A stretch of 64,000 bases of DNA from Mangrovimonas aestuarii (GCF_028767185.1 NZ_JARACK010000004.1:186001-250000); one strand, 5' to 3'. Shown: positions 50,587 through 60,356, numbered from the stretch's first letter. Program-made: numbers and translations. Notes: generated from the letters alone by a model not told the origin.

Positions 50587-51444
50587 TTAAGCTCTTATCG
50601 GTTGATTCATGATCAAGTCGATGTAAAGGTTTACTTTGTTTTTAAGGTCTTTTCTATGAGTGATAAAATCAAGGAAGCCATGCTCTAGCAGGAATTCTGC
50701 TGTCTGGAAACCTTCAGGAAGTTCCTGACCTGTAGTATCTCTTACCACACGTGGTCCGGCAAAACCAATCAATGCTCCTGGTTCACTAATATTGATGTCG
50801 CCCAACATTGCAAACGAAGCGGTAGTACCTCCTGTTGTTGGATCGGTACAAAGGGAGATATAAGGTAGTTTAGCTTCTGCCAACTGAGCCAGTTTAACAG
50901 AAGTTTTAGCTAACTGCATCAACGAAAGAGCAGCCTCCATCATACGAGCACCTCCAGATTTGGAGATAATCATAAAAGGGAGTTTATTTTTTAAGGCATA
51001 GTCGGCAGCACGAGCTATTTTTTCACCAACTACGCTACCCATAGATCCTCCAATAAAGGCAAAGTCCATACAGGCAACAACTAAATCCTGACCTTTGGAT
51101 TTACCAACGGCAGTACGAACAGCATCTTTAAGTTTTGTTTTTTCCTGAGCAGCTTTTAAGCGCACTGGATATTTTTTAGTGTCTTCAAACTTCAACGGGT
51201 CTTTTGAAGTAAGGTTTTCATCCAACTCGGTAAATTCGTTGTTGTCGAACAATATTTCAAAATATTCCTTACTTCCTATACGTACGTGATAACCATCTTC
51301 TGGGCTTACATAAAAATTACGTTCCAGCTCGTCGGTATCAACGATTTTTCCAGTTGGAGTTTTATACCACAATCCTTTAGGAGTGTCTTTTTTCTCCTCG
51401 GTGGTTGTGGTTATTCCTTTTGTTTTTCTTTTAAACCAAGCCAT
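50587..51444 (-). CDS. accD: Acetyl-CoA carboxylase carboxyltransferase, beta subunit
   Basis: The 285-residue protein contains the carboxyltransferase core [59 protein letters not shown] and [20 protein letters not shown]. With AccA it transfers carboxyl from biotin carboxyl carrier protein to acetyl-CoA, starting fatty acid synthesis. The N-terminal zinc-ribbon cysteines of the E. coli enzyme (two C-x-x-C pairs) are absent: the corresponding segment reads [17 protein letters not shown] and [12 protein letters not shown]. As far as I recall other flavobacterial AccD proteins share this. A -7 box lies at 51513-51520. Confidence 0.95.
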   Translation of the reverse strand: MAWFKRKTKGITTTTEEKKDTPKGLWYKTPTGKIVDTDELERNFYVSPEDGYHVRIGSKEYFEILFDNNEFTELDENLTSKDPLKFEDTKKYPVRLKAAQEKTKLKDAVRTAVGKSKGQDLVVACMDFAFIGGSMGSVVGEKIARAADYALKNKLPFMIISKSGGARMMEAALSLMQLAKTSVKLAQLAEAKLPYISLCTDPTTGGTTASFAMLGDINISEPGALIGFAGPRVVRDTTGQELPEGFQTAEFLLEHGFLDFITHRKDLKNKVNLYIDLIMNQPIRA

Positions 51445-51512
51445 AGTCTTGTTTTTCTTTAAATAGTACTCAGTGATTTACCAAGTAATAAAGTCATGTT
51501 TTATTTGGAGGG

Positions 51513-51520
51513 CAAATATA
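51513..51520 (-). promoter_or_regulatory. -7 box of accD
   Basis: TATATTTG on the minus strand, directly after the fba stop codon and about 69 bases before the accD start, so accD is likely transcribed apart from fba. Confidence 0.55.
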
Positions 51521-51521
51521 G

Positions 51522-52589
51522 TTATAATGTGTTTACATTATTTAAATCTTCAAAAGCCTTTTTTAAGCGCTCAACAAAAGCCAATTCTCCTTTACGCAAC
51601 CAAACTCTTGGGTCGTAGTGCTTTTTGTTTGGCACATCCTCACCTTCTGGGTTGCCAATTTGCGATTCTAAGTAAGGTGCCATATTCTTAAAATAATCGC
51701 GAACTCCGGTCATAAAAGCATATTGCATATCGGTATCGATATTCATTTTAATTACACCATAACCAATGGCTTCACGAATTTCTTCAACTGAAGACCCTGA
51801 ACCACCATGGAATACAAAATCGATGTGATTATTACCTACGCCATATTTCTCTGAAATATACTCTTGAGAATTTTTTAGGATTTTAGGAGTCAATTTTACA
51901 TTTCCTGGTTTGTATACTCCGTGTACATTTCCAAACGCTGCAGCAATTGTGAATTGGTCACTTACTTTGCTTAATTCTTCATAAGCATAAGCTACTTCTT
52001 CAGGTTGGGTGTACAATTTAGAATCGTCAACATCTGTGTTGTCTACCCCATCTTCCTCACCACCGGTGATTCCTAATTCTATTTCTAAGGTCATACCCAT
52101 TTTGCTCATACGCTCAAGGTATTTTTTACAGATTTCAATGTTCTCTTCCAAGGGTTCTTCAGAAAGGTCGATCATGTGAGAACTATATAAAGGCTTACCT
52201 GTTTCTTTATAAAATTGTTCACCAGCATCTAAAAGACCGTCTATCCAAGGTAATAATTTTTTCGCACAATGGTCTGTATGAAGGATTACAGGAACACCAT
52301 AAGCTTCTGCCATTAGGTGTACGTGTTTAGCTCCTGCAACACAACCAGCAATAGCTGCTTTTTGGTTTTCATTACTTAATCCTTTACCGGCATTGAAAAC
52401 ACCACCTCCGTTAGAAAACTGAATGATAACAGGTGCATTAAGTGCTGCTGCAGTTTCCAATACACCATTGATACTGCTAGAGCCAACAACGTTTACTGCA
52501 GGTAATGCAAATTGTTTTTCTTTAGCTAGTTTGAAAATTTCTTGGACCTCACGCCCTGTCGCCACTCCTGGTTTTATATTGTGCGCCAT
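51522..52589 (-). CDS. fbaA: Class II fructose-bisphosphate aldolase
   Basis: The 355-residue protein starts at ATG 52589 (MAHNIKPGVATGREVQEIF). The open frame runs further upstream, but that part has no homology to aldolases. It has VPVILHTDHCAKKLLPW with the catalytic aspartate and a zinc histidine, then ELGITGGEEDGVDN, FGNVHGVYKPGNVKL, and the phosphate-binding FVFHGGSGSS and MNIDTDMQYA. It splits fructose 1,6-bisphosphate in glycolysis and gluconeogenesis. Length and motifs match the E. coli FbaA type. A possible -7 box (TATTTTTG on the minus strand) is at 52619-52626. Confidence 0.96.
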   Translation of the reverse strand: MAHNIKPGVATGREVQEIFKLAKEKQFALPAVNVVGSSSINGVLETAAALNAPVIIQFSNGGGVFNAGKGLSNENQKAAIAGCVAGAKHVHLMAEAYGVPVILHTDHCAKKLLPWIDGLLDAGEQFYKETGKPLYSSHMIDLSEEPLEENIEICKKYLERMSKMGMTLEIELGITGGEEDGVDNTDVDDSKLYTQPEEVAYAYEELSKVSDQFTIAAAFGNVHGVYKPGNVKLTPKILKNSQEYISEKYGVGNNHIDFVFHGGSGSSVEEIREAIGYGVIKMNIDTDMQYAFMTGVRDYFKNMAPYLESQIGNPEGEDVPNKKHYDPRVWLRKGELAFVERLKKAFEDLNNVNTL

Positions 52590-52641
52590 GTTTTTCTTTA
52601 TTAGGTTGTTTAGGAGAACAAAAATAAGAAAATAATACGGC

Positions 52642-55167
52642 TTAGAAAGGGTAATTGATACCGATATTATAAACCGCACTTCCAAAGTTATAATCATTAA
52701 ACCAGCGATCGTTTATAGGGTAGGTAGGATCGTAGGTTTTAAAACCGATATCAAAGCGGAATACAACAAACCCAAAGTCGTATCGGAGTCCAAAGCCAGA
52801 TCCCAATGCAATATCTTCCAATGATTTTAAACTGGTAAATGTAGAGGCTTCGTCTGTAATGTTGTCGAGGACATTCCAAATATTGCCAGCATCAACAAAA
52901 AAAGCACCGTTGAGGTCTCCAAGCAGATTAAATCGTGTCTCAAGATTGAACGCAATTTTTAAGTTGGCTTCATTAAAGTCGTTATACGAACGGGTTCTAC
53001 CGGGGCCAAGGCTATAGGCTGTCCAAGCTCTATTGTCGTTTGTCCCTCCAGCAAAGAAACTCTTTGAAAAAGGAATGTTATCTGAGTTTCCGTAGGGTAT
53101 GGCAATCCCAAAAAAGGAACGAAAAGCAAGTACACGTTTACCGCCGAGATCCCAGTGTTTAATGTAGTCCAGTTCGGTTTTAACATATTGTGAGAAAGGA
53201 ACATTCAATAATTCGTATTTGCCATTTTCGTTTTTTTGCTCATTCAGTAATTTAAAACCAGAGGATAACAAATTCCCTGCTAGTTCCAGCTTAAGTCGCA
53301 GATTGTAAAAGTTCTCGTCAAAAAAACTTCTACGACTATCTTTAAAGTAGGTAAAACTTGATGATACGATAAGGTTATTTTCGGTAAGGCGTTGTTCTCG
53401 TTCGTCAATGTCGTTAACCGTTTCTATTTGATCTTCAGTCATGCCCGGTGGAGGGTTATCGCTTAAAACAGTATTTATAAACTGGTTTGTTCCGTTGGGA
53501 ATACCAAGATTTTCATCAGGCCCGATATATCCAATGTCCTTTGCAACATTGTTCAAGGATTGATAGGAGCTTTGATAAACATTAAAATAATTATCAGGGT
53601 TAAGGTTTCTAACATACTGGATGTTAAATAAATCCAGTCGATTGGTGATTCGTCTAGAAGGTTGCCATTTATAATTGAAAGTCCCGGTGATGGTTTGTTT
53701 GTCAAGACCAACATTGGTCTGGCTGGTTACCCCCATACTTATTCTAGTGGAGGGAAGCATGTATTTAGGTATAAGCTTGTCTGTTTTTACAGGGAATAAA
53801 AGACGAGGAATGTTTAAGGATAAATCGGCACCGAGTTCGCGTATGTCAAAAAAAGGATCTTCATCACTTTTGGTGTCTTTGGATGCACCAATAGATCCGT
53901 AAAGCGATAGTTGTAAAGTTTCTGCCCCTTTAAAAACATTCCTTGACAATACACTTGGACTAAATGAAATACCCAAAGCTTGAATGTTGCTTTGAGAGAC
54001 CTCTGAGGTTAAGTTTAAGTTGAATTTTTCCAGCGGACTTAGGTAAATATTAACCGTAAGTGTGACATCTGTGTTTTCAATGTATTCAATGTTTGGGTAT
54101 TTGAATGTTTTTAACTCACTTAAATGGCGATATGTTCTTGTGCGATCAATATCCCGGAATATTTTACCAGGACTAATGAAAACAGCATTGGTTATAGCTT
54201 TGGGTTTGTATTTTAATTTATCTACGGTATATATATTGTAACCATCATAATTAATCGTATCTCTAATGGTTGCGTTGCGATTTTCATGTGAGAAGTCTGG
54301 GTAAATGTTAACTTCTTTTACGGTATAAATTTTAAAGTCGACATGAGACGTTGAGTCCAGTGTTTTTATCGTGCGATCCTGAATTCTAATTTCGACATTG
54401 GCCTTTTTTGTTTTACCAATGGTATCTACACTAAAGCGTATGTATTCCTGACTGAAATGAAATACACCGTTATTTCTAAAAGAAGTGGTTAACCTTTCAC
54501 GTTCTTTTTCAAAATTGGTTGAACGATATTGTTCTCCAGATTTTATGAGGGATTTCTTTATTGTTTTTTGATATAATGAGTCGATAATGGGGCTTTTAAT
54601 CTGGGTTGAAATGGTATCTAGCTTGTAAGCTGCTCCCGTGTTTACATTGTATATTACGTTAGCCTTTTTATGTGCAACAGAGTCTATTGAATATTCTACT
54701 TGAGCATCGAACCATCCGTTGTTGAAAAAAAATGCTTTGAGGCGGTTGGCCGATTTTTCAGCTTTGTTATCATCAATAATAACTGGAGCCTCACCTTTTT
54801 CTTTCAGCCATTGATTGAACTTTATTTTCGATTGAATTAGCCGTTGGTGTTGTTTTTTTGACAAAAAAGCCTCTGTACGCTTTAAATGTTTAGGGTTGTG
54901 TTCCATCCTTTCTTTAAGTATGGAATCAATGTTAGGTCTTGCCGAATTATATACATGAAGTTTTATTGGTATTCCAAGTAGGGTTTTGTTGGGATGTTGT
55001 ATAATAATATTATTAACACTGTCCTTTTTGTTAACGGTATTGTTTACGTAAAGCGTGTTTTTAGTTAGCAATTCTTGATCATTGCTAACCCTTTTTACAG
55101 AATTACAGGACGTGTAAAGTCCTGTAATTATCATAAATAATACTATTTTTGAGAGCTGATTTTTCAA
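52642..55167 (-). CDS. tamL: Omp85-family translocation and assembly lipoprotein (TamL-like)
   Basis: The protein of about 841 residues is best started at TTG 55167, giving MKNQLSKIVLFMIITGLYTSC, a lipoprotein signal peptide with the cysteine at residue 21. The frame itself runs back to TTG 55215. Periplasmic POTRA-like repeats follow (for example FFNNGWFDAQVEYSID and FRNNGVFHFSQEYIRFS). The C-terminal half is an Omp85 barrel with FFAGGTNDNRAWTAYSLGPG, LGDLNGAFFVDAGNIW and GSGFGLRYDFGFVVFRFDIG. A lipidated TamA-like protein is a recognised feature of Bacteroidota. It is expected to work with TamB in moving proteins or lipids to the outer membrane. BamA itself is probably encoded elsewhere. 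Confidence 0.85.
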   Translation of the reverse strand: MKNQLSKIVLFMIITGLYTSCNSVKRVSNDQELLTKNTLYVNNTVNKKDSVNNIIIQHPNKTLLGIPIKLHVYNSARPNIDSILKERMEHNPKHLKRTEAFLSKKQHQRLIQSKIKFNQWLKEKGEAPVIIDDNKAEKSANRLKAFFFNNGWFDAQVEYSIDSVAHKKANVIYNVNTGAAYKLDTISTQIKSPIIDSLYQKTIKKSLIKSGEQYRSTNFEKERERLTTSFRNNGVFHFSQEYIRFSVDTIGKTKKANVEIRIQDRTIKTLDSTSHVDFKIYTVKEVNIYPDFSHENRNATIRDTINYDGYNIYTVDKLKYKPKAITNAVFISPGKIFRDIDRTRTYRHLSELKTFKYPNIEYIENTDVTLTVNIYLSPLEKFNLNLTSEVSQSNIQALGISFSPSVLSRNVFKGAETLQLSLYGSIGASKDTKSDEDPFFDIRELGADLSLNIPRLLFPVKTDKLIPKYMLPSTRISMGVTSQTNVGLDKQTITGTFNYKWQPSRRITNRLDLFNIQYVRNLNPDNYFNVYQSSYQSLNNVAKDIGYIGPDENLGIPNGTNQFINTVLSDNPPPGMTEDQIETVNDIDEREQRLTENNLIVSSSFTYFKDSRRSFFDENFYNLRLKLELAGNLLSSGFKLLNEQKNENGKYELLNVPFSQYVKTELDYIKHWDLGGKRVLAFRSFFGIAIPYGNSDNIPFSKSFFAGGTNDNRAWTAYSLGPGRTRSYNDFNEANLKIAFNLETRFNLLGDLNGAFFVDAGNIWNVLDNITDEASTFTSLKSLEDIALGSGFGLRYDFGFVVFRFDIGFKTYDPTYPINDRWFNDYNFGSAVYNIGINYPF

Positions 55168-55205
55168 ATACGGCCTATTATTCAAATCAAAAATACATTT
55201 TTTGA

Positions 55206-55937
55206 ATGTTATCAAAAAATCAAATAAAACATATCGTTCGGCTAAAACAAAAAAAGTACAGACAGCAGGAAGGACTGTTTGTGGCTGAAGGAGTTAAGGT
55301 AATTGAAGAGTTGCTAGAATCCTCATTGGAACTTGTTCATATCTATTCAGTTAAGCATCTTAATTATGATGAACAAAAGGAAACATTGATAAGTGAGGCT
55401 GAGCTCAAGAAAATCAGTTTTCTCACAACTCCCAATCAAGCATTAGCAGTTTTTAAGATTCCAACATTAAAAGGGGTAGATTTAAGTGAGTTGGTAGTGG
55501 CTCTTGACGATGTTAGGGATCCCGGTAATTTAGGGACAATTATAAGACTCTGCGATTGGTTTGGAATAAAGGATTTGATTTGTAGTAAGGCTACAGTAGA
55601 TTGTTATAATCCTAAGGTAATACAGGCTACAATGGGGTCTATAGCGAGGGTGAACATTTCTTATTTGGATCTCGAAAGTTTTCTTAAGGATGTGAATGTG
55701 CCTGTTTTTGGTGCATTTATGGAAGGTGATAATGTTTATGGACAGTCTTTGCCCAGAAAAGGAGTGCTTGTTATGGGAAATGAAGCCAATGGTATTTCTG
55801 AGGGTGTTGAAGAAACAGTAACAAGCAAGTTGACTATTCCCAGGTTTGGACAATTACAAGCCACAGAGAGTTTAAATGTAGCTACGGCAACAGCCATTTT
55901 GTTAAGCGAGTTTAAACGGCGCTCTATTGAAATGTAA
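55206..55937 (+). CDS. TrmH/SpoU-family RNA 2'-O-methyltransferase
   Basis: The 243-residue protein has an N-terminal substrate-binding domain (LFVAEGVKVIEELLES). A SPOUT methyltransferase domain follows, with motif 1 DDVRDPGNLGTIIRLC, motif 2 GVLVMGNEANGIS and motif 3 ESLNVATATAILLSEF. It methylates the ribose of rRNA or tRNA; RlmB-like activity on 23S rRNA is the usual annotation, but the target cannot be read. It is divergent from tamL, with only 38 bases between the likely start codons. Its 3' end overlaps porT by 14 bases on the opposite strand. Confidence 0.92.
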   Translation: MLSKNQIKHIVRLKQKKYRQQEGLFVAEGVKVIEELLESSLELVHIYSVKHLNYDEQKETLISEAELKKISFLTTPNQALAVFKIPTLKGVDLSELVVALDDVRDPGNLGTIIRLCDWFGIKDLICSKATVDCYNPKVIQATMGSIARVNISYLDLESFLKDVNVPVFGAFMEGDNVYGQSLPRKGVLVMGNEANGISEGVEETVTSKLTIPRFGQLQATESLNVATATAILLSEFKRRSIEM

Positions 55938-56640
55938 AATTGATGAAAACACCACGTGTTTTCATGCTTTCCACATTACTTGTCCAAGGGCTGTTAGCTT
56001 GGCTATCTTGAACAATTTCGTTGTTAAAAGCAAAGATTCCTCTAATGGAAGGCGTGAATTTGAAGTAGTATAAGTAAAAATCTATACCAAATCCTATTTC
56101 ATAGAAGTACATGTTTTTCACAGTACGGAATTGTCCATTGAAATTGTCTTCAGGGTTCTTTTCGTTACTAGACAAGTTAATAGCAGTAGAAACACCTCCA
56201 ACCACAAATGGTTTGAAGTTGTTTAATCGCTTAGTAGAGAATTTCACCAAAAAGGGGAGATGTATATAAGTAGATTTAACTTCTCGTTCTAAGTCTGAAT
56301 CATTGAAATCCATTCCATCAAAATACGAAGGGTCGTAATTTAAAGTTCTGGTAGTAATGCAAAGTCCAGGTTCAATGCGAAAGTCGATATAATCATTAAG
56401 GCGCATGTCGCCAATTAGACCTACATTAAACCCCAAGGTTTTGGTTACGAGTATGTCTGGTTTGTCTGCATTGTAGTCAAAGTTAAAATCATAACTATTA
56501 AAACCAAGGTAGTATCCCCAGCTTAGGAACTTTTTGTCGAAGTTTTGGTTGTTTTGAACACGTTCTTTGCTAAACAATTGGGCAGACGCCGAATGGGAAA
56601 CCAAAAGAAAGGTTATAAAAGCAATGATGTAGTGTTTCAT
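55924..56640 (-). CDS. porT: Type IX secretion system protein PorT
   Basis: The 238-residue protein has a signal peptide (cleaved after SHSASA, about residue 20). Alternating strands of an eight-stranded outer-membrane barrel follow, with SWGYYLGFNSYDFNFDY, IDFRIEPGLCITTRTL, STYIHLPFLVKFSTKR and KPFVVGGVSTAINL. These are typical of PorT/SprT. PorT is needed for T9SS secretion and gliding. In Flavobacteria it commonly lies next to ubiE, and here its start is only 2 bases after the ubiE stop, so the two form an operon. Two T9SS cargo proteins are encoded within 8 kb. Confidence 0.88.
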   Translation of the reverse strand: MKHYIIAFITFLLVSHSASAQLFSKERVQNNQNFDKKFLSWGYYLGFNSYDFNFDYNADKPDILVTKTLGFNVGLIGDMRLNDYIDFRIEPGLCITTRTLNYDPSYFDGMDFNDSDLEREVKSTYIHLPFLVKFSTKRLNNFKPFVVGGVSTAINLSSNEKNPEDNFNGQFRTVKNMYFYEIGFGIDFYLYYFKFTPSIRGIFAFNNEIVQDSQANSPWTSNVESMKTRGVFINFTFQ

Positions 56641-56642
56641 AA

Positions 56643-57374
56643 TTACGATTTAGATGATGTGTAAATAGTTGCAACACCAAAGGTCTGCGGCCTATCTTCA
56701 ACATTTATAAACCCAATTTTACGTAAAATATTGTTTAGTTCCTCACCATAAGGAAAAACATTGGCTGATTCACTAAGGTAGTTGTAAGCGTCTCTATCTT
56801 TTGAGAACATACGCCCAATAGTTGGCAGTATGTATTTAGTATATATACCGTATCCTTGTTTAAAAGGTGTTTTGGTTGGAACGGAAGTTTCTAAAATTGA
56901 AAAAATGCCTCCTGGTTTAAGGATTCTAAGGATTTCAGTTAATCCTTTTTCAAGGTTTTCGAAATTACGCACCCCAAAGGCAACTGTTATGGCGTCGAAA
57001 GTATTGTCTTCAAACGGCATATCTTCAGAATCACCCAATACCATTTCAATACGATTCTCAAGGCCTTTCTTTTTTACTTTTTCTTTTCCCACATTAAGCA
57101 TTCCAGGGCTAATATCAAGACCTGTAATTTTTTCAGCTTGAGTTGATTCTGCCAGAGTTATGGCCAAATCACCTGTTCCAGTCGCAATATCAAGAATGGT
57201 TTTTGGTTTGGTTTGTTCTACCAGTGCGACCACTTTATTACGCCATTTAATATCTATGCCAAATGAGATGACACGGTTTAGACCATCGTAGTCTGAAGAG
57301 ATGGTGTCGAACATTTTGGTTACCTGTTCTTTTTTGCCTAAATCGCTGTCCTTATATGGGGTTATCTTGCTCAA
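56643..57374 (-). CDS. ubiE: Demethylmenaquinone/ubiquinone C-methyltransferase
   Basis: The 243-residue class I methyltransferase has the UbiE/MenG start KEQVTKMFDTISSDYDGLNR. The SAM motif LDIATGTGDLAITLA follows, then ITGLDISPGMLNVGKEK, VLGDSEDMPFEDNTFDAITV and FGVRNFENLEKGLTEILRIL. In a menaquinone-using member of the Bacteroidota it performs the last methylation of menaquinone synthesis. A -7 box TATATTTG (minus strand) at 57390-57397 lies 16 bases before the start codon, giving a very short leader. porT follows in the same operon. Confidence 0.96.
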   Translation of the reverse strand: MSKITPYKDSDLGKKEQVTKMFDTISSDYDGLNRVISFGIDIKWRNKVVALVEQTKPKTILDIATGTGDLAITLAESTQAEKITGLDISPGMLNVGKEKVKKKGLENRIEMVLGDSEDMPFEDNTFDAITVAFGVRNFENLEKGLTEILRILKPGGIFSILETSVPTKTPFKQGYGIYTKYILPTIGRMFSKDRDAYNYLSESANVFPYGEELNNILRKIGFINVEDRPQTFGVATIYTSSKS

Positions 57375-57389
57375 TGCTTAATTTTTTGG

Positions 57390-57397
57390 CAAATATA
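57390..57397 (-). promoter_or_regulatory. -7 box of ubiE-porT
   Basis: TATATTTG on the minus strand, an exact TAnnTTTG match, 15 bases upstream of the ubiE start codon. No clear -33 element. Confidence 0.55.
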
Positions 57398-57476
57398 CGC
57401 TATTGCCAGAGGATTAAGAAACTTGAAAACAAATAATTATATGGTATAAATCAGTAGGCAAAGTTTATTTTTGGAG

Positions 57477-57484
57477 TATATTTG
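57477..57484 (+). promoter_or_regulatory. -7 box of trkA-trkH
   Basis: TATATTTG 26 bases before ATG 57510. It overlaps the upstream extension of the reading frame and so decides for the shorter trkA start. Confidence 0.6.
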
Positions 57485-57509
57485 TTACTCTTTTTATGAT
57501 AAAACATCC

Positions 57510-58859
57510 ATGAAAATAATTATTGCTGGTGCTGGTGAAGTGGGATTTCATCTTGCAAAATTATTGTCTTATGAATCCCAGGAAATCACATTGATTGATA
57601 CCGATAAAGAAAGTTTGACATATGCCGAAAATCATTTGGATATTAAGGTGATTAAGGGGGATGCTACATCTATATCAATCTTAAAGGAGGGGCGCGTTGA
57701 AAACAGTGATTTGTTAATAGCGGTAACCTCTTCCGAGACTACGAACATTACTGTATGTGTACTCGCTAAACAATTGGGGGCTAAGCGAACTATTGCCCGC
57801 ATATCCAATACAGAGTTTATCCACCATAAGGAGCAAGTTGGTTTTACTGGTTTTGGCATTGATGAATTGATTTCTCCGGAATCGTTAGCGGCTTCCGAAA
57901 TAGAATTGTTGTTGGACCAATCTGCTTTTACCGACAGCTATGAATTTGAAGACGGAGCTCTTACTATGGTTGGGTTAAACCTTTCCAGAACGGCTTCCTT
58001 TGTAGGAAAAACCGTTAAAGAGGCTGCTCAGATTTTTCCTGAAATTCATTTTGTTCCTATAGCCATTCAAAGATTTGGAACACAATATACTATTATCCCC
58101 AGAGGTGATACCGAGTTTAGAGAGGGCGACAGTGTGTTTTTCATTACAAGTGAGGGTGGAGGAGAAGAGCTTTGTAAACTTACAGGGAAGATTAATGCCG
58201 AGATAAAACACGTTATGATTTTGGGAGGCAGTAAAATTGGTTATAAGTCGTCTCGTGATTTAAGCAAAAGTAGTTATAACGTAAAATTAATTGAGAGTAA
58301 CAAGGACAGAGCTTTTGATTTGGCAGATGAGTTGGAGGATGTGCTTGTTATTCATGGGGACGGACGTAATGTAGATCTTTTGGAAGAAGAAAACATTAGG
58401 GATATGGATGCTTTTATTGCTGTTACCGGTAATTCGGAAACTAATATAATGTCATGTTTGGTGGCAAAATCAAAAGGTGTTCCTAAAACAATTGCTCTAG
58501 TTGAGAATATGGACTATTTTGAGCTTTCTCAATCCATAGGTATAGATACCCTTATCAATAAGAAGCTTTTGGCGGCTAACAATATTTTTAGGCATGTTAG
58601 AAAGGGGGAAGTGGTAGCCATGACCCAATTAAACAACATGAATGCAGAGCTTTTGGAGTTTATGGTGAAGGCCTCTTCTAATATCTGTAACAAGCTTATT
58701 AAAAATGTTGATTTTCCTAGGTCGGCTATTATCGGAGGGGTAATCCGCAACGATGAAGGCTTTATCGCTTTAGGAGATTTTAGAATTCAGGAAGGCGACC
58801 GAGTAGTGGTGTGTTGTTTGCCACGTTCTATAAAGCAAGTTGAGAAATTATTCCTTTAA
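57510..58859 (+). CDS. trkA: Trk potassium uptake system NAD-binding protein TrkA
   Basis: The 449-residue protein begins MKIIIAGAGEVGFHLAKLL, the first NAD-binding Rossmann fold. It carries two complete RCK repeats: LIDTDKESLTYAENH with VIKGDATS in the first, and MILGGSKIGYKSSRDL, KLIESNKDRAFDLADEL and VIHGDGRNVDLL in the second. Each ends with a TrkA-C domain (FVGKTVKEAAQIFPE in the first). It is the peripheral gating subunit of the Trk potassium transporter. ATG 57510 is chosen over an upstream TTG because the promoter box lies in between. trkH follows 3 bases later. Confidence 0.96.
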   Translation: MKIIIAGAGEVGFHLAKLLSYESQEITLIDTDKESLTYAENHLDIKVIKGDATSISILKEGRVENSDLLIAVTSSETTNITVCVLAKQLGAKRTIARISNTEFIHHKEQVGFTGFGIDELISPESLAASEIELLLDQSAFTDSYEFEDGALTMVGLNLSRTASFVGKTVKEAAQIFPEIHFVPIAIQRFGTQYTIIPRGDTEFREGDSVFFITSEGGGEELCKLTGKINAEIKHVMILGGSKIGYKSSRDLSKSSYNVKLIESNKDRAFDLADELEDVLVIHGDGRNVDLLEEENIRDMDAFIAVTGNSETNIMSCLVAKSKGVPKTIALVENMDYFELSQSIGIDTLINKKLLAANNIFRHVRKGEVVAMTQLNNMNAELLEFMVKASSNICNKLIKNVDFPRSAIIGGVIRNDEGFIALGDFRIQEGDRVVVCCLPRSIKQVEKLFL

Positions 58860-58862
58860 AAG

Positions 58863-60356
58863 ATGAAGCTTAACACTAAGATTATATTCCACTTTTTTGG
58901 ACTTTTATTGGTGTTTAACGGCGGCTTTATGCTGCTCTCTGCACTTATAAGTTTGATTTATCAAGATGGGGTTACTTTGGAGATTACTATGGCAGGTTTG
59001 ATGACTATTGTAATCGGTGCCATTAGTATGTATCTGACAAAGGATTACCACAAAGAACTTAATAAAAGGGACGGTTATTTGGTGGTGACCTTTGGTTGGA
59101 TTATTATGGCTTTGTCTGGAACCTTGCCCTATGTTTTTACCGATGCAATACCCAGTTTTACCAATGCCTTTTTTGAAACTATGTCGGGGTATACAACTAC
59201 TGGAGCAACCATTATAAATGATATTGAAGTGATGCCAGAAGGTGTGCTTTTTTGGCGTAGCTTGACGCACTGGATTGGTGGAATGGGTATTATTGTTCTG
59301 GCAATTGCGATACTTCCTTTGTTAGGGATTGGGGGCATGCAGTTATTTGCTGCCGAGGCACCAGGACCTAATGCCGATAAGCTGCATCCGAGAATTACCG
59401 ACACAGCTAAGCGTTTGTGGTTAATTTATGTAGGGTATACAGCGGCAGAGACTTTGTTGCTGAAACTGGCAGGAATGTCTTTTTTTGATGCCATTAATCA
59501 TGCGTTATCTACCTTGTCAACTGGAGGCTTCTCAACAAAGAATGCAAGTTTAGCCCATTGGAACCATGAGCCAATCATACAATATATCATTATTTTCTTT
59601 ATGTTCTTGGCAGGCTCCAATTTTGTTTTGAGTTACTTTGCCTTTAAGGGTAGGGTGCAAAAAGTTATTAAGGATGAGGAGTTTAAGTTGTATTTTAGAT
59701 TTGTAGCAATTTTCACCATAATTGCAGCACTTATTATCTATTTTAAGGCCGATGTTAGTACATCATCAATTCATCATCCAATGGTATGGGGTAGAGGTGA
59801 AAGTGCTTTCAGGCATGCCCTTTTTCAAGTGCTTACGGTTATTACTACCACAGGGTTTATTTCTGCAGATTATACTGTATGGACTCCTTTTTTAATGGTA
59901 TTCTTTTTTGGGTTGATGTTTTTGGGAGGTTCTGCAGGAAGTACGTCTGGAGGTATCAAAGTGGTTCGCCATTTAATGCTTATAAAAAATGGGTTTTTAG
60001 AGTTCAAGCGGACGCTTCATCCCAATGCGATTTTGCCTGTTAGGTATAATTCTCGAGCTATTCGAGGTAAGATTGTATTTAATATCCAAGCTTTTTTTAT
60101 TCTGTATATGTTGGCCTTTATTGTAGGCTCTTTGGTCTTTTCTATGCTAGGCATCGATTTTATGTCGGCTGTAGGTTTGGCGGCCTCAAGTCTTGGTAAT
60201 ATAGGTCCAGCATTGGGTAATTTTGGGCCAGTTGATAATTATGGGCAATTGCATAGTCTAGGTAAATGGTGGTGCAGTTTCCTTATGCTTATCGGTCGTT
60301 TGGAGTTGTTTACGGTTTTGATTCTTTTAACACCTTTCTTCTGGAGGAAGCGTTAA
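58863..60356 (+). CDS. trkH: Trk potassium uptake protein TrkH
   Basis: The 497-residue inner-membrane protein has the four P-loop-like repeats of the Ktr/Trk/HKT family, with TMSGYTTTGATII, LSTLSTGGFSTKNAS, TVITTTGFISADY and AASSLGNIGPALGNFG supplying the selectivity-filter glycines. It forms the channel through which potassium enters, gated by TrkA, whose gene ends 3 bases before. Length fits the family. It is convergent with the large T9SS cargo gene downstream. Confidence 0.96.
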   Translation: MKLNTKIIFHFFGLLLVFNGGFMLLSALISLIYQDGVTLEITMAGLMTIVIGAISMYLTKDYHKELNKRDGYLVVTFGWIIMALSGTLPYVFTDAIPSFTNAFFETMSGYTTTGATIINDIEVMPEGVLFWRSLTHWIGGMGIIVLAIAILPLLGIGGMQLFAAEAPGPNADKLHPRITDTAKRLWLIYVGYTAAETLLLKLAGMSFFDAINHALSTLSTGGFSTKNASLAHWNHEPIIQYIIIFFMFLAGSNFVLSYFAFKGRVQKVIKDEEFKLYFRFVAIFTIIAALIIYFKADVSTSSIHHPMVWGRGESAFRHALFQVLTVITTTGFISADYTVWTPFLMVFFFGLMFLGGSAGSTSGGIKVVRHLMLIKNGFLEFKRTLHPNAILPVRYNSRAIRGKIVFNIQAFFILYMLAFIVGSLVFSMLGIDFMSAVGLAASSLGNIGPALGNFGPVDNYGQLHSLGKWWCSFLMLIGRLELFTVLILLTPFFWRKR

